The translations under genes were made by a program, and so were the position numbers. A DNA stretch of 64,000 bases from an uncultured Acetatifactor sp. (lineage in GTDB: Bacteria; Bacillota; Clostridia; Lachnospirales; Lachnospiraceae). Every line of letters begins with the position of its first letter. Position 1 is the first letter of the stretch. Of this stretch, positions 54,103 through 62,916 are shown piece by piece. Under the pieces are notes generated by a model, which saw only the letters and a program-made list of their open reading frames with translations, was not told the origin of the DNA and searched no databases. The stretch spans positions 1-64,000 of the forward strand of contig CAJTPH010000004.1 in assembly GCA_910578215.1 (NCBI GenBank), given 5' to 3'.

Positions 54103-54714
54103 TTATCTGGAAATATCCGCCAGATTTCCCTTATGCGCCCTTACCGTGACACCCAAAAGCCCTTCTGTCTCAAAGGCAATCTCACTGTACACAGACGTAC
54201 TCTCTACGGATATTCCGTTGGGCGCCGTCACATTTCCCAGGCTATCCTGCCATTGCTCCATATGACCGCCCTCGTCAAAATCATATACCGTCACCTCACC
54301 GCCTCTCACATTATAGACAATGTATCTGACAATGCTGACCGGTCCCTGTATCAGACTGCCCGCCTGTCCTTCCCATGACTCATTCAGATTCAGGTTGCCC
54401 CTGACTGCCCGCTGATATATAAGAAACGCTTCCTCCGGCCGTGCGATCAAGATACTGTGGGAAATACCGTACTCCCGCACATCCACCACCGCGGACGCAA
54501 GATTGGATGCCGCAAGCGCATCCTCCAGATAAAGGGAAACCGCGCGGTAATGCTCCATCCGTAACACCGCACAGAGCATTGCCCCCAGAAACAGCGTGAA
54601 AAACAGCCCTGCCATACCTCCTATCTGGCCGCCTTCCTTTGCTGCAAAGAACTGGCCCGAGTTTTCCTGCTTTTTAGTGCTTGGCTGTAGAAACCCTTTT
54701 CTCCGTAAACCCAT
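54103..54714 (-). CDS. TadE-like minor pilin or pilus assembly protein
   Basis: 203 residues. A basic N-terminus (MGLRRKGFLQ) leads to EGGQIGGMAGLFFTLFLGAM near residue 28, an acidic residue directly before a membrane helix, as in TadE/TadG pseudopilins. The rest is extracellular (YRAVSLYLEDALAASNLASA). AAAGGAGG precedes the ATG, and the start overlaps the DUF4320 gene by 41 bases in another frame. Confidence 0.7.
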   Translation of the reverse strand: MGLRRKGFLQPSTKKQENSGQFFAAKEGGQIGGMAGLFFTLFLGAMLCAVLRMEHYRAVSLYLEDALAASNLASAVVDVREYGISHSILIARPEEAFLIYQRAVRGNLNLNESWEGQAGSLIQGPVSIVRYIVYNVRGGEVTVYDFDEGGHMEQWQDSLGNVTAPNGISVESTSVYSEIAFETEGLLGVTVRAHKGNLADISR

Positions 54715-55030
54715 AGTCCTCCTTTAAGCTCCCCTGCAGCTGCAATATAATCGGCTGCCCGTAGCCCGCCTGCGCAAAGGTAGTCCCGTCCAGCCGCAGA
54801 CCTGTCACCCCTGCTGCGGCAAGCTCCTCACACAAGCCCGCCCTGTCTTCATCTGTGAGCATCCCCACGGTTTCCATACGCAGAATATATTTTCGCGCTA
54901 TCTGGCTGACTTCCATTTTCTGTGCAATCAGGCTCACATTGTCCATATAAGTAAACATAATTGCCGTCATTGCCAAAATACAGAGCCCTGTCGCCAGGAG
55001 GTCGCCAATATCCCCCCTTTCCCTGGTCAT
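54674..55030 (-). CDS. DUF4320-like pilus-associated protein
   Basis: 118 residues from the ATG at 55030, which follows CAGGAG and overlaps the Flp1 stop (ATGA). TRERGDIGDLLATGLCILAM begins a single membrane helix (~10-30); the extracellular part contains ISQIARKYILRMET-like VSQIARKYILRMETVGMLTD. Firmicutes tad loci commonly encode such DUF4320 proteins next to the Flp pilin. Confidence 0.75.
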   Translation of the reverse strand: MTRERGDIGDLLATGLCILAMTAIMFTYMDNVSLIAQKMEVSQIARKYILRMETVGMLTDEDRAGLCEELAAAGVTGLRLDGTTFAQAGYGQPIILQLQGSLKEDYGFTEKRVSTAKH

Positions 55031-55275
55031 GGGGTCACTCCTGTCAGTAGCTTCTGTGCCTCGTCTGTCAGCGCCTTTACCACCGTTTGAATGAAGGTTG
55101 TGAGACTGTCCTTCATTACCACACATAATAGCAGCGCTATGACGCACAGCCCTACCGTTACAAGAATACCGTCAATGCCTGCCTCCTTCTTCATTCCCTT
55201 TGCAAGCAGGCTTTCCGCCGCTTTCCTGGCTCTCATTCCGCATACAATCACCTGTCTTTTTATTTTCATCCCCAT
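55027..55275 (-). CDS. Flp1-like pilin
   Basis: 82 residues. A basic leader ends in KKEAGIDGILVTVGLCVIAL, where a Glu-containing cleavage region precedes the hydrophobic helix, followed by VVMKDSLTTFIQTVVKAL. This matches the Flp1-like pilin domain. AGGAG lies six bases before the ATG. It is the probable major pilin, cut by the TadV-like peptidase. Confidence 0.8.
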   Translation of the reverse strand: MGMKIKRQVIVCGMRARKAAESLLAKGMKKEAGIDGILVTVGLCVIALLLCVVMKDSLTTFIQTVVKALTDEAQKLLTGVTP

Positions 55276-55460
55276 ATTTTTCTCCTGTTTTATATAAAAT
55301 AGCTTTCGTTTTATTTTGTTTTTTAGTTTTATTTCCGGTCTGTCTTATCTTTGCAAAGGTGCCTTCCAAATTCACTCCCGCCTCATTTAACTCTGCCTTT
55401 CGCAATGCGTCCTTGGCATACATATACCGGGAACGCCGCAGACATTTTATGCATATACGG

Positions 55461-56300
55461 CTAAAATCCTGCCGCCGCCCTGAGCATATGCGTAACGCAG
55501 GCATACAGTGCAATTCCAAGCACCACTGCAAGCATTGTCAGCTGGTAAAAGGTGATACTCCTGTCCAGCTTCCCCTTTTTGCGGTTCAAAACCACCTCCT
55601 CCATATCCTTGATTTGTTCTCCAAGATCACCCAGAAGCTCCACCGCCTGGCCCGACTCCAATGCCTGCAGCATTATGATACAGAGAGAATCCACATAGCG
55701 GTTATCAAACCTTGCCTGAAAGCTGTTGAGTGCGTCATAGATATCCGCCCTCATAACAATATCTCCCGCAAGTCCCAGCAGGGCTTCGCGAAGTCTTTTC
55801 TCCTGCACATTCCCATAGCATTCCGCCAAAGCGTCAGCCACATAAACCCCCGCCTTGATCTGAATCTCCATAGCGTGATAAACCAGCTTCAGCTCCGGCA
55901 GCAGCCTCTGATTATCCCTGTGATTTAAATACAGTAAAAGCCCCGGCGGCAGAAAATAAAGCGCCGCTGCTCCAAGTATTCCAAGCTCCCATGCCATGCC
56001 GGCCAGCACCCCCATGCCCAGTGCCGCAAGTACAAGCTGTACTGCCAGCAATCGCACGGGATCAATGTGTCTTCCATAGTGAAAAGCGCCTCCGTTCCTG
56101 ACGATCCACCTTTCCTTTTTTTGATACCAGCCGTTTCCCCTCTGCTTGTCTCTCAATAACCCCGTCAGCTCCTGATAGGTTCCAAGCAGTCTCCGCTCAG
56201 GGTGATATGCCCCTTTCAGCATCTTCACCAGCGCAAAGACAAGCAGCCCCACACAGGGCGGAAGCAGCCTTAATCCCCAGTAAATAATCGTTTTCTTCAC
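55461..56300 (-). CDS. TadC-like pilus platform protein
   Basis: 279 residues of the T2SF family: two N-terminal hydrophobic parts, a cytoplasmic helical region (AMEIQIKAGVYVADALAECY, then LEQ-type ALESGQAVELLGDLGEQI) and C-terminal membrane helices. It pairs with TadB to form the inner-membrane platform. A GTG start overlaps the GGGAGG, so the true start may be a few codons later. A gap of 185 bases to the Flp1 gene follows; I see no convincing gene in it. Confidence 0.85.
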   Translation of the reverse strand: MKKTIIYWGLRLLPPCVGLLVFALVKMLKGAYHPERRLLGTYQELTGLLRDKQRGNGWYQKKERWIVRNGGAFHYGRHIDPVRLLAVQLVLAALGMGVLAGMAWELGILGAAALYFLPPGLLLYLNHRDNQRLLPELKLVYHAMEIQIKAGVYVADALAECYGNVQEKRLREALLGLAGDIVMRADIYDALNSFQARFDNRYVDSLCIIMLQALESGQAVELLGDLGEQIKDMEEVVLNRKKGKLDRSITFYQLTMLAVVLGIALYACVTHMLRAAAGF

Positions 56301-56315
56301 CTCCCTTCCGGTTAA

Positions 56316-57254
56316 CTAATTCGCCCGGTGGAACTGCCCGATAAACAGGACGCCTATCAGGGCAAACACACACAGCCCGATTCTTCCGGGCAGCGTTCCC
56401 ATAAGAAGCTGCGATACAGACATTTGTACCAGAGAGCCCACAGCCGTCAGAATAATCAACGACAGCCCCAAAAGCAGCCCCATATTGATAAGCGCTTCCT
56501 GCAGCATACCCTTTCTCTCCTGAGCCACCTTCAGATATTCTCTGAGGCTTCTTTTGCTTCCTGCCACCAGAGCGGTAAAATCGGCGCAATACCGAATGCT
56601 GACCTCCATATTGCGCGCCAGCTCCTTAAACTTCGGGTGCTCGATCTTTTCCGCCATGGAGAGCAGCGCCAGCCCGGTGTCTCCCGTAAACTGTGCTTCG
56701 TAATAGCAGGACTCCAGGGCGTTCTTCAAGGGCTCCTCCATATACCTGCTGACCTGGTACAATATCCCCGTGACCTCCCCCGCGGTAATACTGTAATTGC
56801 CCAAAAAATCCAGAAGCTTCATCAGCTGTCCGTTGACTCTGCGCAAATTTGCCGTGCGCATCCATCGAAGCACCGTCAGCTCACCTCCATAAAGCATGAA
56901 TAGCCCCATAATCCCCGCCGCCATACCTGCCTGCGCAAATAAAATTACCGCCACACAGGCTCCCGCCAGCAGATTACAGACAATAAACATCTCAACCGTC
57001 AATTTGGGGCAGCGCAGCCGAATACCCGTGTAATTTAACTCCCTCTCCAGTGCCGTCCACCAGGTATGCCGGTTCTGAAGCTGAATAAGCTTTTTTCTGT
57101 CCTCCAGGCTCCTCCTTCTGGATACCTGGTCCATCTCGAACCGGGTTTTCTTAAGAAGCCGTTCCAGCCTCTCAAACAGCCTGATTCCCCGAAACAACAG
57201 CAAAAAACCCGTAAGCAGCAAGACAAAAAGCCCCGCAAGCATTCCCGTTCTCAT
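56316..57254 (-). CDS. TadB-like pilus platform protein
   Basis: 312 residues. Membrane helices at the N-terminus (LAGLFVLLLTGFLLLF), in the middle and at the C-terminus flank a T2SF-type domain (NYSITAGEVTGILYQVSRYM, SMAEKIEHPKFKELARNMEV). The ATG directly follows the stop of the ATPase gene, with GGAGGGG in that gene's end. Confidence 0.85.
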   Translation of the reverse strand: MRTGMLAGLFVLLLTGFLLLFRGIRLFERLERLLKKTRFEMDQVSRRRSLEDRKKLIQLQNRHTWWTALERELNYTGIRLRCPKLTVEMFIVCNLLAGACVAVILFAQAGMAAGIMGLFMLYGGELTVLRWMRTANLRRVNGQLMKLLDFLGNYSITAGEVTGILYQVSRYMEEPLKNALESCYYEAQFTGDTGLALLSMAEKIEHPKFKELARNMEVSIRYCADFTALVAGSKRSLREYLKVAQERKGMLQEALINMGLLLGLSLIILTAVGSLVQMSVSQLLMGTLPGRIGLCVFALIGVLFIGQFHRAN

Positions 57255-58427
57255 CTAAGCCCCTCCCGTCTCCAAGCTGATTTCTCGCTCAAATATTTTT
57301 CTGTAGCTCAAGCTCCTTCGTTCCTCATTCCATCCTCCGCACTCAAATATTTCTTTGACCCGGTAATGCTCCATGAACACAAGCGTCTGAAAGCAGTCCA
57401 TCATTTTCATCAGCTCGTCTCTGGAATAACGGCTCTCATACATGGCATAATCCACCAGCTTATCCGGCGCCCGGTCCGCAGACGGCGCATGGATGGTCGC
57501 CGCGCAGATCTGCCCCGTATATGCCGCATTTAAAAGATACAGCGCCTCGGCGCCCTTGACCTCTCCGATAATAAAAAAATCCACATCCATAGTCAGGCCG
57601 GCAATACTGATCTGCTCCAGGTCATAGCTTATTTTCTGCTCTCCCGTCCCCGGCAACGAGTGCAGGAACATCATATCCGGGTGGGACATGGTAGTCAGCT
57701 CGTCTGCCTGCTGCGTCACAAGCACTGCCACGTCATCCGGCAGGGTCTCCTTCAGCGCGTTGAGCAGCGTGGTTTTTCCGGAGGAATTACCGCCGCAGAT
57801 AAGCGTGGAGCCCTGTCCGAAGCGGCAGATCAAAAGCTCCGCCGTCTTCCTGTCAAGCATACCCTGTTCAATCAGCTCGCACATCCGCGGAAAGGTCTTG
57901 GGTACCTTTCTGATGCATAAATACGGCTCGCTGTAAGTATTGACCAGCGGCATGGAAAGAGTAAAACGAAGGATAAAATTAGGATGACTCTCATTGTCCG
58001 TGAATCTTTGAATTGCGTTGAGATTTGAAATGTTGACCTGATTTCTTGTGGCTATATAATCGATAAACTGCCGATACTCCCTGGGAGACGCAAATGCCGC
58101 CTGCGCCGCCATGCGCCGCCCCTTTTTCTTAATGCGTATGTTGTCATAGCCCACCACACGGATATCCGAGATATCCCTGTCATCAATGAGCACGGAAAGC
58201 CTGGAATAGCCGAAAATATACTGTTCAAACTGCTCCAGAAGCCTCTCTTTCTTCTGCCCGTTCAGATTGTAGCACGCGGTCACATGCCGTGCCGCCTCCG
58301 CCAGAAATCCCTCCCTGGAAAGCTGGCCCTTTTTCATCTGCATCAGGGACTGCTGCTTCCCCGTGATGTAATCCTCCACCAGCTTCTGAAGCAGTTCCTC
58401 ATCCGCGGAACCATATTCCGTTTTAAT
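57255..58427 (-). CDS. tadA: TadA/CpaF-type secretion ATPase
   Basis: 374 residues from the GTG at 58379, or 390 from an ATT at 58427. Motor of Tad pilus assembly. Seen: Walker A CGGNSSGKTT, the Asp box DELTTMSHPDMM, the Walker B-like VDFFIIGEVKGAEALYLLN and the His box GQICAATIHAPSADRAP. AAAAAAGGAG ends eight bases before the ATT, an ideal distance, and the frame stays open in between, whereas the GTG has no site. An ATG overlapping the site is out of frame. First gene of the operon. Confidence 0.9.
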   Translation of the reverse strand: MKTEYGSADEELLQKLVEDYITGKQQSLMQMKKGQLSREGFLAEAARHVTACYNLNGQKKERLLEQFEQYIFGYSRLSVLIDDRDISDIRVVGYDNIRIKKKGRRMAAQAAFASPREYRQFIDYIATRNQVNISNLNAIQRFTDNESHPNFILRFTLSMPLVNTYSEPYLCIRKVPKTFPRMCELIEQGMLDRKTAELLICRFGQGSTLICGGNSSGKTTLLNALKETLPDDVAVLVTQQADELTTMSHPDMMFLHSLPGTGEQKISYDLEQISIAGLTMDVDFFIIGEVKGAEALYLLNAAYTGQICAATIHAPSADRAPDKLVDYAMYESRYSRDELMKMMDCFQTLVFMEHYRVKEIFECGGWNEERRSLSYRKIFEREISLETGGA

Positions 58428-58440
58428 GTTTTCATCTCCT

Positions 58441-58693
58441 TTTTTATATATTAGTCCCGTATGCGTTCTCCCAGCACCTTATTTGGCAGAGCATTTCCGT
58501 TCGCTTGGCATCCGTAAATCCTCTGGGGCGCTGTCTTAACGCATACTGTTTAGTTCCGTATGCCTCCGAAAATACAAGTGCACCTGCATCTCCGAAAGCT
58601 CTGTTTAAAAGCATTGGTATACCTGTCGATTTCGACCTGAAATAAATACGAAAAATAGATACTTAGCCGCCGACGAATTTACTAAGTAAAGGT
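58441..58693 (-). ncRNA. Structured leader of the tad operon
   Basis: The 5' untranslated region of about 250 bases can fold just before the ribosome binding site. Three nested helices are perfect or nearly so: GTATGCGTT with AACGCATAC (58538-58546 / 58459-58467), CAGCGCC with GGTGCTG (58527-58533 / 58472-58478, one G-U), and CAGAG with CTCTG (58521-58525 / 58487-58491). The enclosed loop holds GCCAAGCGAACGG. A second hairpin lies upstream (ATGCAGGTGCACTTGTAT). I do not recognise a known riboswitch class. Confidence 0.55.
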
Positions 58694-58739
58694 AGTATAT
58701 TACTATCCGAATAAAATGTCAATACCAAAAATAGGTATT
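58678..58739. promoter_or_regulatory. Palindromes around the tad promoter
   Basis: TTTACTAAGTAAA (58678-58690) lies just after the -10 and AATACC / GGTATT (58721-58739) just before the -35. GGTAGTA and TACTATCC flank the -10. They are candidate regulator sites. Confidence 0.5.
58694..58722 (-). promoter_or_regulatory. Promoter of the tad operon
   Basis: TTGACA (58717-58722), 17 bases, TATACT (58694-58699) on the minus strand. Confidence 0.85.
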
Positions 58740-58798
58740 TCCTGAAAATAATTTTTTTCTTATTTTCTTCATCCCATTTTCTTTCTTTACCATGTATT

Positions 58799-59218
58799 TC
58801 AACCGATTCTGCGAATCCGAATCAGCCGCAGGCAATCATCATACATCCCTTCCCTATCCTCTATATCAAGCGTCAGCCATCTCTGCCCGTTACCTTCCCG
58901 GGTTTGATTGTAAATATTTCTCAATTCAGCCGTACATTCCGGCAGTATTGCCTCAACAGACGCTTTTTCTTTTGCGCCCACAACAATCATAACAGTAAAG
59001 CCGCCTTCCTTAGGATAAATAGTACACAGAGTTTTACCTGCCTTTTTAAATTTAACGTTCCAGCCCTTTGCCCAGCTGCATGAGCTGTACTCTATCTTTT
59101 CAATGCATTGATACGCGCTCTTGATTTCCGAGCAAAATTGCATAAAAACGGGATTCCTTACGTATTCGCTTATTTCTTCAATAGCAGGGCAGCTATTCTT
59201 ATCCTGTAAATCAATCAT
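58799..59218 (-). CDS. DUF3788 family protein
   Basis: 139 residues from the ATG at 59218, seven bases after GAAGGAAGG; a TTG at 59236 is less likely. The DUF3788 pattern is visible: an N-terminal helix, WAKGWNVKFKKAGKTLCTIY, and FTVMIVVGAKEKASVEAILP. These are small cytoplasmic proteins of unknown function. It is unrelated to its neighbours and AT-rich. Confidence 0.85.
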   Translation of the reverse strand: MIDLQDKNSCPAIEEISEYVRNPVFMQFCSEIKSAYQCIEKIEYSSCSWAKGWNVKFKKAGKTLCTIYPKEGGFTVMIVVGAKEKASVEAILPECTAELRNIYNQTREGNGQRWLTLDIEDREGMYDDCLRLIRIRRIG

Positions 59219-59535
59219 ATTTATACCTTCCTTCAAATATAGATTGTTACTTTTATTTTATCATTTATATCCCCTTCGTTCAATCCCTTTATCCTTCATT
59301 CAAGCCTTTTATTCAAACCTCTTATTCAACCCTTCATACGGAGCTTTCGGAACCATTTCATAAAGGTGCCGGAGCTATATCCCGATTCCAACGTGGGGAA
59401 TGTAACGCCCCCGGCGTCCCCGGCGTTTTTCAAATCTATTTTCTGCACATGCAGTGACTTAAGAAGGTAAATATGATAAAATGAGAAAAATATGCTACCC
59501 GGGACGCCGCGGTTTTAAAAGGAGCTTTGAATTCT
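59219..59535. other. Intergenic region before the two-component system
   Basis: It contains imperfect TTCATTCAA / TTATTCAA repeats at about 59272-59335, a GC-rich hairpin AACGCC / GGCGTT followed by TTTTT (59404-59430), and the small palindrome CTGCACATGCAG (about 59443-59454). The hairpin could attenuate the regulator transcript. No clear promoter or gene was seen. Confidence 0.4.
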
Positions 59536-60189
59536 ATGGCACATATTTTAATTGTAGAGGATGACGACGCCATCGCGGAGCTAATCCGTATGAACCTGCA
59601 TTCGGAGGGCTATCAATGTGTTTGCGCCGGCGACGGCATGGAAGGCATAGATGCCTTTGAGCGGGGAAATTTTGACCTGGTCCTGCTTGACATCATGCTG
59701 CCAGGACTGGACGGCTATGCCCTGCTGGATCGGATAAAGCCCACGGGGACGCCGGTGATCTTCCTCACCGCAAAGGGAGCCGTGGAGGAAAGAATCAAGG
59801 GGTTAAAAGCGGGAGCCGACGATTATCTGTCAAAGCCCTTTCAGATAGGAGAACTGCTGGCAAGGGTGGAAGCCGTACTGCGGAGAAGAACGCCAGGCGT
59901 CGAGGTCCTGCGATTGGGAGACGTGACGGTCTGGACGGATTCCAGGCGGGTGGAAAAGGACGGGCGCCCGGTTATTTTGACGGCAAAGGAATTCGATCTT
60001 TTGACGGAGCTATTGCAGAATAAAAACGTTGCCCTGCACCGGGACCGTCTATATGAGAAGGTATGGAAGGAGCCGTTTCTGGGAGAGACCCGGACGCTGG
60101 ACTCCCATATTCAGAGGCTGCGGAAAAAGCTTGGCTGGGAGAACCGGATCAGGACCGTCTTCCGCATTGGCTACAGGCTGGAGGGATAG
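59536..60189 (+). CDS. OmpR/PhoB-family response regulator
   Basis: 217 residues. Receiver domain with the acidic pair in ILIVEDDDAIAEL, phosphorylated Asp in LVLLDIMLPGLDG and Lys in LSKPFQIGELLARV. The winged-helix DNA-binding domain starts near residue 125 (VILTAKEFDLLTELL, TRTLDSHIQRLRKKLG). AAAAGGAG lies upstream of the ATG at 59536. The kinase gene begins one base after its stop, so they form a two-component pair. Confidence 0.95.
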   Translation: MAHILIVEDDDAIAELIRMNLHSEGYQCVCAGDGMEGIDAFERGNFDLVLLDIMLPGLDGYALLDRIKPTGTPVIFLTAKGAVEERIKGLKAGADDYLSKPFQIGELLARVEAVLRRRTPGVEVLRLGDVTVWTDSRRVEKDGRPVILTAKEFDLLTELLQNKNVALHRDRLYEKVWKEPFLGETRTLDSHIQRLRKKLGWENRIRTVFRIGYRLEG

Positions 60190-60190
60190 G

Positions 60191-61810
60191 ATGAGGCTGT
60201 TCACTAAAATCTTTTTGTTCGGCATGCTGGTTTTGGGGCTGGCGTTTTCCGCCTCGGGATATTTTCTGCTGCACTATTCTTTAGAGAGCAGCCTGGCAAG
60301 AGAATCGGAATTTGCCCTAAAGCAATATCAATACGATAAATTTACCGTCCAGTCCGCAATGGTTTCCTCTACCTCCATCACCTTTTCCGTAAATGACAGC
60401 GGCGGGCTTCTGCCGGAGAATTATCAGTTTTATTTTTCCACAGGGGAGCCTCTTGTGGAAAGCATCTGGGAGCCGACAGACTACTGGAAGGATAATTTCT
60501 TCGGCATTCTGGCGAAGGAGCTCAGTGTTCCGGCGGCTTTTTTTGCCAGCGACCGTTCTGTCCTTTACTCCGATATTCCGGGGCTGGAGCCTTCCTTTTT
60601 GGATGACCTGACTGAAAATACCCATGTCTGGCGGTTTTGCCCCGGCGAAAAGGGCGGTTCTATTCTGGTGGGAAGCATGGTGCGCTGGGAAAATCCGTTT
60701 GCCGGAGCAGACAGCTCACAGGTCATCTCCGAAAATACTGCCTATGACGCTTCTGCCACAGGGCAGCTTATTTATTTCGTAACGCAATGGGACATCAGCA
60801 AGACTCTTTTACATCAGGAAACTCTGCGGCAGTACTTTTTAAAATGCTATCTGGCGGCAATGGCGGCAGGCATGATCCTTTTGATATTACTGTCCGCTTT
60901 TCTGACCGGCCCGTTAAACAAAATGTCCAAGGCTGCCCGCAAAATGGCGCAGGGCAATTACAGCGACAGACTTTCCCTGGACAGCCGGGACGAAATCGGT
61001 ACCCTGGCGGAGAGCTTTAACCAAATGGCGGGCGCGGTGGAGGAAAAGGTGGACGAGCTTGCAAGAGCGGCAAGGGAAAAGGAAGATTTTGTGGCAAATT
61101 TTGCCCATGAGCTAAAAACGCCTCTTACCTCTATCATAGGGTATGCGGATACCATTTACCAGAAGGAGCTTTCAAGAGAGGAAATACGCAGGGCGTCCTG
61201 GCATATCTGGAATGAGGGCATGCGTCTGGAAGCCCTTTCTCAGAAGCTTATGGAGCTGACCGTTCTGGGCAGGCAGAGCTTTCCCCTGACGGAGCTGCCG
61301 GCAACGGAGCTGCTGCAGGACGCGGCGGACGGGCTCGCTCCCCTGCTTCATGAGAAAAAAATAGATTTTTCCCTTAAGGCGGAACCGGCTTTTGTCCTGG
61401 CGGATTACGATTTGCTGAAGACACTGCTGAATAACCTGGCGGACAACGCCATAAAAGCAGGCGCAACCCAAATCGAGCTGCAGGGGCAGTTGGACGCCGT
61501 AAACGGAAAATACCGCATCCTTGTCCGGGATAACGGCTGCGGTATGGAGCAGACGGAACTTTCCCGCATAACCGAGGCATTTTATATGGTGGACAAGACC
61601 CGCTCCAGAAAGCAGCACGGAGCCGGGCTAGGGCTGGCCCTGGCGGATAAGGCCGCCCGGCTGCACGGAGACAGGCTTCACTTTGAGAGCGAAAAGGGAG
61701 TGGGCACTGCAGTGCGCTTTGCCCTTGACCTTTCATCCGGGGATCTTGGGGCTTTAGCGCGTCCGGAGCAGGACGATACGCCGACAGATTCATCCGCGCA
61801 AAAGGGCTAA
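60191..61810 (+). CDS. Sensor histidine kinase
   Basis: 539 residues. Two membrane helices (residues ~7-30 and ~217-240) bracket an extracellular sensor of ~185 residues. HAMP domain follows (GPLNKMSKAARKMAQGNYSD), then the phosphoacceptor His in VANFAHELKTPLTSIIGYAD and the ATPase boxes NLADNAIKAGA, VRDNGCGME and HGAGLGLALADKAA. The ATG at 60191 directly follows the regulator stop. The ligand is unknown; the two downstream extracellular proteins may be part of the signal. Confidence 0.95.
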   Translation: MRLFTKIFLFGMLVLGLAFSASGYFLLHYSLESSLARESEFALKQYQYDKFTVQSAMVSSTSITFSVNDSGGLLPENYQFYFSTGEPLVESIWEPTDYWKDNFFGILAKELSVPAAFFASDRSVLYSDIPGLEPSFLDDLTENTHVWRFCPGEKGGSILVGSMVRWENPFAGADSSQVISENTAYDASATGQLIYFVTQWDISKTLLHQETLRQYFLKCYLAAMAAGMILLILLSAFLTGPLNKMSKAARKMAQGNYSDRLSLDSRDEIGTLAESFNQMAGAVEEKVDELARAAREKEDFVANFAHELKTPLTSIIGYADTIYQKELSREEIRRASWHIWNEGMRLEALSQKLMELTVLGRQSFPLTELPATELLQDAADGLAPLLHEKKIDFSLKAEPAFVLADYDLLKTLLNNLADNAIKAGATQIELQGQLDAVNGKYRILVRDNGCGMEQTELSRITEAFYMVDKTRSRKQHGAGLGLALADKAARLHGDRLHFESEKGVGTAVRFALDLSSGDLGALARPEQDDTPTDSSAQKG

Positions 61811-61838
61811 TAGCATTGTGACGAAGGGAGGGGACTTT

Positions 61839-62705
61839 ATGCGCACAGATCAAACAAAACACCCGGCGAGGGGCATCGGCAGAGCAGCCGTGAATCTTAC
61901 GGGTATTTTATCCGCCTTTGCCATAGCCTTGGGCGGGCTGCTTCTGGTACAGAGCCGGCTGAAGCTGGAGCAGAAAAGGCTGCTGGAAGGCGGCGGGCTG
62001 GTAGAGCTGCCGCAGACAGGAACCTCGGACCCGGCGGGTTCCGTGGAGGTCCCGCCCTACGGTTTCCTTCCAGAAGATGAGCTTCTGCAGGTGGTACACA
62101 GTCTGGCCCAAGAAGAAATCAAACCGCATGAGCCCCTGGAGGGACAGCTCACCATGCTCCAGGCCATAGACTGCGGCAAAAACTGGCTGGAGGAATTCTT
62201 TTTGCCCTATTTTACATCCTACGACCTCTCTGCCAACGAGTACTGGATAGACTGTTATCTCTGGACGCCGGAGACCGCAGGCGCGGACCCGGAGACTTCC
62301 CCGTGGCTCAGCTGTTGGACGGTTTCCCTCAGCAGTCAGAAAATAGACGCGTCGCTGACCTTAAGCGCGGTGAGCGGTCAAATTCTGGATGCGTCGATAA
62401 GCTGCTCCGTTCCCTTTTCGCTGCAGGACAGGACAGACCTGCCCACGCTTCTTGAAGGATATGCCGCTTCCTTTGGCCTGGAGACGGATGATTCTCTGAT
62501 ATCCATCGAGGATAAGGATTGCGGGGACAACGAGGCGCTATACTTTCAAAGCATCGGCTCCAGGGGAATCTATGCCGCCATAAAAACAAAAAATCTTTTT
62601 TACAGCTTTACGGACACGAATACGGATACACCCGTTTACATGGATCGCTTCAGCATACGCCTGTATTTGTACCCGGAGCCTGTGATACAGCCTGCAGCTC
62701 CTTAA
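61839..62705 (+). CDS. Membrane-anchored extracellular protein, two-component operon
   Basis: 288 residues, not recognised. A helix at residues ~17-40 (VNLTGILSAFAIALGGLLLV) anchors the protein; the outside part begins with a Pro/Gly-rich linker. Residues ~95-270 look like a mixed alpha/beta domain (MLQAIDCGKNWLEEFFLPYF, WLSCWTVSLSSQKIDASLTL). GGGAGGGG precedes the ATG at 61839. It lies 28 bases after the kinase gene, so it is in the same operon and may modulate the sensor. Confidence 0.8.
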   Translation: MRTDQTKHPARGIGRAAVNLTGILSAFAIALGGLLLVQSRLKLEQKRLLEGGGLVELPQTGTSDPAGSVEVPPYGFLPEDELLQVVHSLAQEEIKPHEPLEGQLTMLQAIDCGKNWLEEFFLPYFTSYDLSANEYWIDCYLWTPETAGADPETSPWLSCWTVSLSSQKIDASLTLSAVSGQILDASISCSVPFSLQDRTDLPTLLEGYAASFGLETDDSLISIEDKDCGDNEALYFQSIGSRGIYAAIKTKNLFYSFTDTNTDTPVYMDRFSIRLYLYPEPVIQPAAP

Positions 62706-62854
62706 CAGGCCCGCGCAGCTGTGGACCGCCGCGGCATCCGGCAAAAGCCTGGCTCCGGCCGGCTTTGTACCTCCCGGTTCCCTGCCTGCGTGGATAAGCC
62801 CCGGAATACCCCGCTGACGATTTTACAACTTCGGCACATGTCAGACACAGATGC

Positions 62855-62888
62855 TTGACATTTTCCTGTTACTCTGTGAAAGGTAACA
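62855..62888 (+). promoter_or_regulatory. Possible promoter/operator before the lipoprotein gene
   Basis: TTGACA at 62855-62860 is followed by the inverted repeat TGTTAC / GTAACA (62867-62872 and 62883-62888). The -10 is poor (TAACAAT), so activation by a regulator is possible. Confidence 0.4.
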
Positions 62889-62916
62889 ATACATTTCAGC
62901 AAAGGAGCAACAGGAA

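Noticed and set aside
55172..55440. Small Lys-rich reading frame between the TadC-like and Flp1 genes
   Set aside because: It overlaps most of the Flp1 gene in another frame, has no good ribosome binding site, and its composition reflects A-rich DNA.
58441..58680. Cyclic di-GMP class I riboswitch in the tad leader
   Set aside because: The conserved GACGCAAAGC-type core and GNRA-type tetraloop receptor were not found, though the region is structured.
60029..60190. N-terminal extension of the histidine kinase frame
   Set aside because: It overlaps the response regulator in another frame; the ATG at 60191, one base after the regulator stop, begins a normal membrane helix.
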